DNA from: Mikania micrantha
Taxonomy: Eukaryota; Streptophyta; Magnoliopsida; Asterales; Asteraceae
Reading direction: 5' to 3'
Length of the DNA: 64,000 bases
NCBI GenBank assembly: GCA_009363875.1
Contig: CM018683.1
Location: 46,117,711 to 46,181,710 of the forward strand
A program made the translations under genes and the position numbers. This document shows positions 57,582 to 64,000 of the stretch, in pieces; position 1 is the first letter of the stretch, and the number at the start of each line of letters is the position of its first letter. The notes below the pieces were generated by a model that saw only the letters and a list, made by a program, of their open reading frames with translations, was not told the origin of the DNA and searched no databases.

Positions 57582-59518
57582 CCGAGACCTAAGTTGGATG
57601 CATCACAATAAACCACAAAATCATCGTTTCCATCGGGCAGTGTTAAGACAGGAACATCACAAAGTTTCTGCTTCAAAGTCTGAAACGCCTCCTCTTGCTT
57701 TGGTCCCCACTCATAAGGTTTATTCTTTTGAGTCAAAGAAGTGAGAGGGACCGCAATCCTGGAGAAATTCGAGATGAACCGCCGATAGTAACCGGCAAGT
57801 CCAAGAAATGATCGAATCCCCGTCGGTGTCTTCGGTGTATTCCAATTCTTCACCGCATCAATCTTTGCTGGGTCCACGTGAACACCATATTCGTTGACTA
57901 TGTGTCCCAAGAATTGAACTTCCTTGAGCCAAAATTCACATTTGGAGAATTTGGCATACATTCGCTCCTCTCTTAGGATCTCCAAAACCAACTTAAGGTG
58001 TTTCTCGTGCTCTTCCTTGGTCTTTGAATATATCAAGATATCGTCAATGAACACAATCACAAACTTATCCAAGTATGGCCTGCAGACACGGTTCATGAGA
58101 TCCATGAAAACCGCCGGTGCATTGGTAAGGCCGAAAGGAATTACCAGAAATTCATAATGGCCATATCTTGTTCTAAAAGTTGTCTTGGGAATATCATCAT
58201 CATGTACGCGAAGCTGATGATACCCAGACCTAAGATCGATCTTTGAAAACCATGCCGAGCCTTGAAGCTGATCGAAGAAGTCATCGATGCGCGGCAGTGG
58301 ATATCGATTCTTAATTGTAAGCTTGTTCAATTCGCGATAGTCGATGCACATTCGGAATGACCCGTCCTTCTTCTTGACAAACAGGACCGGTGCACCCCAT
58401 GGCGAATGGCTCGGGCGAATGAATCCTTTATCAGTCAGCTCTTGCAATTGGCTCGCCAACTCTTGCAACTCCGAAGGTGCAAGTCTGTAGGGAGCTTTGG
58501 TGACAGGGTTCGCACCAGATACTAAGTCGATTCGAAACTCTACTTGACGTTCTGGTGGAAGACCCGGCAAATCGTCTGGAAATACTTCTGGAAAATCTCG
58601 TATCACTGGAACATCTTCAATTTTCTTTCCTTTCTCTTTCTTCTCCACGATGTGAGCTAAGAATGCTATACATTTCTTTCGAAGGTACTTATGTGCTTTA
58701 CTGCATGACATAAGCTTAAGACCTTTACTAGAAGTTTCTCCAAAGACTCTTAAGATTTCACCCGAAGGTAATGGAATACGTATGTATTTCTCATGGCAAA
58801 CTATCTCCGCTTTGTGGGTGGCTAACCAATCCATGCCTATGATAACATCAAAGCTACCAAGATGCATAGGTATAAGATCTATCAGGAAAATGTGATCATT
58901 TAAGTTCACAGTACATCCGATAATAACAGTGTCAATATCAATAGTGTTTCCGTCAGCCACCTCCACGTTAAACGGTTTATCTAAATATGTACGTGTTCTA
59001 CCAAGCAAGCATTCAAAATCATATGAAACGAAACTCCTATCAGCACCAGAATCAAATAAGACAGATGCATAAGAGTTGTTGATCAGAAATGTACCGTTGA
59101 CCACGTCCTGGTTGGCTTGAGCAGCTGGAGCATTCAGTTGGAACGCCCGGCCTCTTGCCACCCTCTGATTGTTTCCGGTCAACTTTGAGCATTGGTTTCT
59201 GAAGTGACCTACTTCGTCGCACTCATAACAGGCTCTTGCCTGTGCAGGTACCTGGCGAACAGGTGCAGCTTGTATCGGTTGAGCTTGTGGAGCGGGCAAT
59301 GCAAGCGGAGCAAGTTGCATCCTTTGTGCTTGCTGTGCTCTCCGGCAGACATTAGAAAAATGGCCAAACTTGCCATAGTTGTTGCAGATGCGACAAGGCA
59401 CGTTTGGCAAGTGATGATATTTACAAGTGTTACACTGAGGAGTATTCCCAATGTAATTCCTTGCAGTGGTGTTGTTGGTTGATTGCTGCACAGACTTAGC
59501 AGTAGGAGCAGTGACCAC
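57530..59518 (-). CDS. pol: Gag C-terminus, protease, RT, start of RNase H
   Basis: About 660 codons, open from upstream of 59518 without an ATG. The first zinc knuckle at residues 45-58 has Tyr48 where the second Cys should be (TAT for TGT). The second knuckle, CYECDEVGHFRNQC (97-110), is complete. Protease active site DSGA is at 156-159. RT follows (about 340-520) with RMCIDYRELNKLTIKNRYPL, FSKIDLRSGYHQLRV and the catalytic VFIDDILIYS. RNase H starts at YCDASNLGLGCVL and is cut by a stop after the frame break near 57560. This is in a different frame from gag at 59496-60338. Confidence 0.92.
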   Translation of the reverse strand: MVTAPTAKSVQQSTNNTTARNYIGNTPQCNTCKYHHLPNVPCRICNNYGKFGHFSNVCRRAQQAQRMQLAPLALPAPQAQPIQAAPVRQVPAQARACYECDEVGHFRNQCSKLTGNNQRVARGRAFQLNAPAAQANQDVVNGTFLINNSYASVLFDSGADRSFVSYDFECLLGRTRTYLDKPFNVEVADGNTIDIDTVIIGCTVNLNDHIFLIDLIPMHLGSFDVIIGMDWLATHKAEIVCHEKYIRIPLPSGEILRVFGETSSKGLKLMSCSKAHKYLRKKCIAFLAHIVEKKEKGKKIEDVPVIRDFPEVFPDDLPGLPPERQVEFRIDLVSGANPVTKAPYRLAPSELQELASQLQELTDKGFIRPSHSPWGAPVLFVKKKDGSFRMCIDYRELNKLTIKNRYPLPRIDDFFDQLQGSAWFSKIDLRSGYHQLRVHDDDIPKTTFRTRYGHYEFLVIPFGLTNAPAVFMDLMNRVCRPYLDKFVIVFIDDILIYSKTKEEHEKHLKLVLEILREERMYAKFSKCEFWLKEVQFLGHIVNEYGVHVDPAKIDAVKNWNTPKTPTGIRSFLGLAGYYRRFISNFSRIAVPLTSLTQKNKPYEWGPKQEEAFQTLKQKLCDVPVLTLPDGNDDFVVYCDASNLGLGCVLMQWGKLWLMHQDN

Positions 59519-60338
59519 GAAATTCCTGGTCTTTCTCCTTTTGTTGCTGCTTTTTGAAGAAAGGCTTGACTTCAGATTTTGTTTCTTTCACAGCAGACTT
59601 CACCTCAGTTTTCTTCGTTCCCTTTCTCGTGAGTGTTCCAGCCTTTACATGATTATCAGTGAGCGTAGCAGATAAACGGATCGCAGCCTCAAGCGTTTTG
59701 GGGTTGCTCCCGTAGACAGTATCTTGAATTTGCATCGGTAGGCCACCGATGTACTTCTCAATTGCCCTCTCCAATGGTTTCACCAGATGAGGCACCAGCA
59801 GACTATACTCATGAAACTGAGTATTGTAGATAACATTCTCCCCGCTATCCTGCTTGAGTTCCCAGAACTCAGTCTCCAGTTTCCTCATCTCACTGCGAGG
59901 ACAGAATTCAGTGGTCATCAAAGTCTTGACCTCAGTCCAAGTCAGTGCAAGGGCAGCATCAACTCCCCTAGTTCGTTTTTCCCCATTCCACCACGTTAGT
60001 GCTCTCTTTTGGAAAACACTAGTGGCATAACGAACCTTCAGATCATCGGGCCAATCACAGTTGATAAAAGTGTTCTCCATACTCTTGAACCACTGCAACA
60101 GACCAGTGGCTGACTCAGCGACCGTAAACTTCTGGGGATTGCAAGAGTTGAAGTGTTTAAATGCGCAAGTTGGCGGGTTTGCACCACCTCTGTTCTGATT
60201 GATATTCTGATTGGCCTGAGTCAACTGGTTCACCAATCCAGAAATAAGTGTTGCTAACTCTTGTATGCCGGAGTTGGCATTACCGTTGTTAGCATCCCCA
60301 CTGTTCGAGTCATCTTCGTTGTGACGGCGCGGCGGCAT
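59496..60338 (-). CDS. gag: Gag of element B (N-terminal and capsid part)
   Basis: 280 codons from ATG 60338 (MPPRRHNEDDSN). The Asn/Gly-rich N-terminus is followed by the capsid-like core FKHFNSCNPQKF, LLQWFKSMENTF, VRYATSVFQKRALTWWN and LETEFWELKQDSGENV. The Lys-rich end then leaves the protease frame. The break probably lies at or near a run of five T (59551-59555, A on the coding strand). Tekay elements usually have one gag-pol frame, so this is a likely indel rather than a programmed shift. A splice-acceptor-like TTTCTCAG ends four bases before the ATG. Confidence 0.9.
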   Translation of the reverse strand: MPPRRHNEDDSNSGDANNGNANSGIQELATLISGLVNQLTQANQNINQNRGGANPPTCAFKHFNSCNPQKFTVAESATGLLQWFKSMENTFINCDWPDDLKVRYATSVFQKRALTWWNGEKRTRGVDAALALTWTEVKTLMTTEFCPRSEMRKLETEFWELKQDSGENVIYNTQFHEYSLLVPHLVKPLERAIEKYIGGLPMQIQDTVYGSNPKTLEAAIRLSATLTDNHVKAGTLTRKGTKKTEVKSAVKETKSEVKPFFKKQQQKEKDQEFRGHCSYC

Positions 60339-60341
60339 GTT

Positions 60342-60343
60342 TC
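60342..60343 (-). promoter_or_regulatory. Putative splice acceptor before gag ATG (element B)
   Basis: The minus strand reads CTAATTTCTCAG|AAAC then ATG. Paired with the donor-like CAG|GTGAGTTC at 62831/62832 it would remove 2489 nt containing the end of the LTR, the primer site and the three hairpin modules. Confidence 0.45.
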
Positions 60344-60573
60344 TGAGAAATTAGAAACATGTTACTACCGTTTACAACGTGAGTCATACAAACAATGGTC
60401 AAATGAGTTCGTTTAAACAGTTAGGATTACATATAGGAACTATATTTCTCTCCTATCTGTCATTAGACTCATAACCTTTATCAATTCCCTAATGTTATAC
60501 TAAGTGTCCTATTTCGTCATAACTAATATTAGCTAACTATTCCTAAGTGCAAACATTCCCCACCCTATACCAA

Positions 60574-61633
60574 CACTGACAACTTCCCGATGCAATGCAA
60601 AAAGCTTATATATAGGGCATATGCAGAGGTAGATCGCAATCTCCCCTACACCGTCCTACCACCGTTCCATTGCACCACGATTATGCCCTTGTTAGTGTTT
60701 AGGGTGTATCATGTATTTTACCATAGTCTCACTTCACAAACTTTATCCTAGGTAGGATAATTTTAAGTGAAGTGGTCTCTAGTTCCCTTGGACAATTAGG
60801 TTCGCCTAATGTCTAAGTTCACCTGACATGTAGGTTTGTCTATTTCTAAGTTCACCTAATGTCTAAGTTCACTTGACATTAAAGTTCCCCTAATGTCTAA
60901 GTTCACTAAATTCCATACCAAATCTCAATGTCCATAATCATCAATAAGGATTCATATCATCACTGAGTGCTCTTATGGTCACTGAGTGCTCTTATGGTCA
61001 CTAAGTGTTCATATCCTCACTAAGCGTTAGTATCATCATTATGACTTTATATGATCACCAAGTGTCTATATCATCACTCAAATCCATAATCCATCACTAA
61101 TCGCTCGTATCGTTCGTTTATCCTATGCACCCTACGTGTCCAATCCGTGTGTTTCATAAGTGAATTTATAAGTGTTTATCAAGTGTGATCATCCATGAGT
61201 CAATCCAAACCATTCTCAACCAGCATACCATCAACAATCCATCAATCATAACCTTACAGCAAATTCCTAATAATATCCTAAGTTCCTGACACTGATAGAC
61301 CCCCAATATACTACAAATGGTATATGTATAGGGCATATGTAAGGGTCAGTCGCAACTGCCCTAGCCAACATCCCACCACCTTTGTAGTATCCTACGAGCG
61401 TGTCCTTGTCTGGAGATCAAGAGATCTAGCAGATAATTCCTAAAGCACATAAATTCCTAAGCAGTTAAGTTCTTAAACAGATAAGTGTCCCAAACGGGTA
61501 GTTCCCTTATTCCTCAATACTGACATCCACCCGATGTACTATAAATGGTATATATATAGGGCATATGATAAGGGTAGGTCGCAACCGCCCAAACCACCGT
61601 CCCACCACCTTTACACTACACCACGAGTATGTC
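60574..61633 (-). repeat. Three hairpin modules (TATATAGGGCATATG core) in leader of element B
   Basis: Copies at 60574-60697, 61288-61404 and 61522-61633. Core: TATA..TAGGGCATATG, then a short hairpin with loop CGCA, then CCGTCC(C/T)ACCAC. Outer stems differ but pair: TGCAATG/CATTGCA, ATACTACAAA/TTTGTAGTAT, and GTACTATAAA/TTTACACTAC (8 of 10). Small-hairpin stems also change in step: AGAT/ATCT, CAGT/ACTG, GGT/ACC. A further flanking pairing (CACTGACAA/TTGTTAGTG; GACAC/GTGTC; GACAT/ATGTC) surrounds each. Compensatory changes suggest a conserved RNA (or cruciform) structure. Confidence 0.75.
60800..61025. repeat. Short tandem repeats in leader of element B
   Basis: CTAATGTCTAAGTTCAC occurs about four times (60805-60910), and TCACTGAGTGCTCTTATGG occurs twice with diverged neighbours (60960-61020). 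They lie between two hairpin modules. Confidence 0.65.
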
Positions 61634-61844
61634 CTTATCGAGTCATTAGGGCACAAGTAAGCAAATAATTAGTAATCAGCATATATAATTCAGATGTATA
61701 ACAGGAGTTCAGTTAACATGTAATAAACACATAAGCATGAAATCCTGAATATACTAACTAGTGTATGAATTTCTTCATACTAGGGTATCCTACGGTTATA
61801 GACTAGGTCAACCATTTCTAGTAACCTAATTCCCTATAACCCAG

Positions 61845-61856
61845 GCTCTGATACCA
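61845..61856 (-). other. Primer-binding site (tRNA-iMet), element B
   Basis: The minus strand reads TGGTATCAGAGC, three bases inside the 5' LTR that starts at 61860. Same site as element A. Confidence 0.92.
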
Positions 61857-61859
61857 ATC

Positions 61860-64000
61860 TGTAACACCCCGACCGATGGCGGAAACGTCGGGATGCCACG
61901 AGGGATGTGTAGATTGTTCAAAAGCTCGTGGGCATCTAAATCAAATCATCATATATCATTCAATCAACCAAATTAATTACACAAAAATCATGTTCATCAT
62001 GTAATAGTTACATCAATTACAAAAGAGAATTAAATATTTAACTAAATTCAAGTAGCCAGAATTTCAGTTAATTAGCTAAGTCCAAGATCCTATATGATGA
62101 TGTCCAAAAGTGTTGATTCTTCTTCATCAACCTACTTAGCTTCATTACCTGAAACATGTGAAAATCAAGTGTCAACTACAAAGTAGTTGGTGAGTAATCA
62201 TAAGTTTTATATTTAAAACAAATGTTTTTCAAAAGGGTTTCAAAAGTCTATATTTTCTTGATAACATCCGCATGAACACCTGTGAGATAATCCAGCACAA
62301 TAACCAAATACACAATCAAACACACAATCCAAACACATATCCACATATATTCATGAATCATAATAAATCAATCATATGTTCAATCAACCAATAATAATCC
62401 ATCAGTGTTCTCAATTATGTATGTGACCATACATGCATCATTGTATATGACCAAGGTCAACAACAATGACACACGGAGTTGTGGAAACATCCACGTGACA
62501 ATACATGCAAACATTGATGAAGACCGAAGTCAACTTCAACGAATACACGGAGTTGTGGAAACATCCACGTGACAATACATGCAGTCGTTGCAAATGACAC
62601 AAAGTCATTAGCTTCAACTCATGGAATAGTGACAATACATGCAGTCGTTACGGATGACCAAGGTCATTAGTAACAACTCATGGAATATGATGATCCATAA
62701 CCATGGATCTCATACAAGTAAATAAGTGTCATCCCTGTGTTGTCAAGTCAATATATAAATCGGTATACATGTTTCACCTCCGAGTTTCAAAACAAAATAG
62801 TTTAAAAGAAAGGGAGGGTATGAGAACTCACCTGAGTCCTTAGATTTAGTGTTCCTGTAGTATGCGCGCTCACGTATATGAAATCCCAAATAACTCAACA
62901 GCCTGTAATGATCGTGTATTGAGGCTTGTAAGTACGTGTGTTTCTTTTAACTTAATGACCATAATTATTCACTTTTATTTCATAAAGTGTCTCACTTTCC
63001 TAGTTTGTTTTACATCAATTAAGTAAAACACTAGGGATTTTTATAAACGACTGTTATTAACATTTAGTCTAACTTGTTAGTTTTGAATTATTTAATAACA
63101 ATAATAGATCAAGACCCTTAGGTATGATTCCCATGGATACGTTTAATTAGTGGTAATATCCTTTCTCATAAACGTATCTAACTTATAATTTCATGCATGT
63201 TTCACCAAGATGACCACCATAATTTAGGTTGTTGAGATTCTAAATGATAATTAGAAAATAATAATTATGTTTTTCACAATGATTGTTCAAGTTATGTAAA
63301 TCCATACCCTAACCCCATACTCTTTATAAAAATATGGTGGTTCACATGACCCATGCATGCATGATATTATCCCATCCTTGTATTCTTTCGTGTATTTATG
63401 ATCATAGTTTCGAACAGTTAAGTTCAACTTGTCCTAGGTTCGGCTCCATCCTATAGGTTCGCGGCCCATCGTTAGATCCAACAGCCCAATGTTTGGTTGA
63501 ACCCTTAGGTTCGCGGCAATACTAGGCTCGGCCACCCTATAGGGTTCGGCCTATAAAGGTTCGACTATATAGGTTCGTGAGTCCATTAGATGGTTCGGCC
63601 AAAAAGGAGGCTTATCCATGCAAGGTTCGCGGCAATTGTGGATTCCAGGTTCGTTGGATTAGACGCGGCTATGAATTAGGAGGTTCGGCCATGACTAAAG
63701 CATGTGGACCAAAGGGTTCGGCCGATAGCATGATGAGGTTCGCCGCAACACAAGGTTCGCCCCACTTTCAAGCAGGTTCGTTGCAGGGCTATCACAGGTT
63801 CGTTGCAGAGCTTTCACAGGTTCGCCGGACATGAAGAAGGGTTCGGCTGGTGGGAGGGTTCGGCCCATGTTGATGCAGCAGGTTCGCCACCTGCTATGCT
63901 CAACATCATCATCATCCTCACGTTTCCGATCGTTCCAGATGTGTTCATGGTTTTCATGAGTTATTACTATACCGATTTATACATGTAAAAACCCTAACAA
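61860..64000 (-). repeat. Right LTR (5' LTR) of element B, truncated by window end
   Basis: First 2141 bp of the LTR, aligned to 52511-54651 with six substitutions and no indels. Contains the donor-like CAG|GTGAGTTCTC at 62821-62834 and most of the GGTTCG array (63430-63890). The TATA-like box would lie just outside the window. Confidence 0.95.
62831..62832 (-). promoter_or_regulatory. Putative splice donor in the 5' LTR (element B)
   Basis: The minus strand reads GACTCAG|GTGAGTTCTC, an almost perfect U1 match. The same site is kept in LTRs at 650-663, 7568-7577, 14351-14360, 30033-30043 and 53471-53485 although the surrounding sequence is poorly conserved. Confidence 0.45.

Larger units (their letters stand above)
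52511..64000 (-). mobile_element. Young Tekay-type Ty3/gypsy chromovirus (element B), right end beyond window
   Basis: Left LTR 52511-55756, internal region 55757-61859, right LTR from 61860 to the window end. It is on the minus strand with gag, protease, RT, RNase H, integrase and a C-terminal chromodomain, the order of chromoviruses; long LTRs and sequence fit Tekay. Over the 2141 bp visible in both LTRs I count six differences (five transitions, one A/T), about 0.28%. At a commonly used plant rate of 1.3e-8 per site per year that is roughly 0.1 million years. Despite this youth, gag-pol has two frame breaks. The TSD cannot be checked. Confidence 0.95.

Noticed and set aside
59496..59560. 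Programmed frameshift between gag and pol
   Set aside because: The chromovirus group normally uses a single gag-pol frame and a second break exists in RNase H. No slippery site plus structure was evident. An indel or sequencing error is simpler.
1..64000. CRISPR array, phage or bacterial defence system
   Set aside because: Repeats are degenerate tandem or LTR repeats without spacers of even length, and all genes have plant-type introns or retrotransposon origin.

Overview
The window reads as repeat-rich nuclear DNA of a flowering plant, most likely an asterid and probably Asteraceae. That placement is inference. It rests on long-LTR Tekay-type Ty3/gypsy chromoviruses, tRNA-derived SINEs, a Cassandra TRIM with 5S-like LTRs, hAT and CACTA MITEs, GT-AG introns, and a kinase gene carrying phloem-protein-2 (PP2) domains. 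No bacterial, organellar or stand-alone rRNA/tRNA gene was seen. Most of the DNA is transposon-derived, and only a few stretches look like host genes.

Layout. 1-2469: an LTR fragment with a palindromic CGCGTACCGCG array. 2470-5251: AT-rich DNA with a Helitron-like end, a CACTA MITE and a decayed hAT-like MITE. 5252-16930: a non-autonomous Tekay relative on the minus strand with ~4.7 and 5.0 kb LTRs and only gag inside. 17470-20166: another LTR fragment, split by a complete 707-bp Cassandra TRIM (18065-18771). 20167-24200: MITEs, three SINEs with long target-site duplications (TSDs), and a Helitron-like end. 24801-25805: a kinase-like exon that has lost its catalytic motifs and carries a four-fold 24-bp duplication where DFG should be. 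26560-26905: a KASIII (FabH-type) pseudogene. 27026-28812: a Copia element reduced to gag. 28980-31106: an LTR fragment. 31109-32669: a 1.5-kb inverted repeat. 33589-35870: Copia relics. 35948-36562: a hAT-type MITE. 38614-45454: the best host gene, with eight inferred exons and 1074 codons: active-looking kinase, pseudokinase, PP2, PP2. 45606-45760: a copied piece of its last exon. 47098-49340: motif-rich LTR relics. 50307-51089: an inverted, truncated and rearranged copy of the first kinase exon. 52511-64000: a young Tekay element on the minus strand with gag, protease, RT, RNase H, integrase and chromodomain, its distal LTR cut by the window edge.

How the parts fit. The Tekay-type LTRs share a plan. 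In element orientation they have a TATA-like box, then in most copies an array of one short family-specific motif, then a conserved splice-donor-like CAG|GTGAGTTC. In the two elements with internal sequence, a matching CAG acceptor lies 1-4 nt before the gag ATG. I therefore infer a ~2.5-kb leader intron that removes the end of the LTR and the primer-binding site from a translatable gag RNA. Inside this presumed intron both elements carry three copies of a hairpin module with a fixed core (TATATAGGGCATATG and CCGTCCCACCAC) and stems whose bases change in compensating pairs between copies. This module, and the kinase-pseudokinase-PP2-PP2 gene, are the most promising unusual systems here. All exon joins and RNA folds were inferred by eye from sequence.
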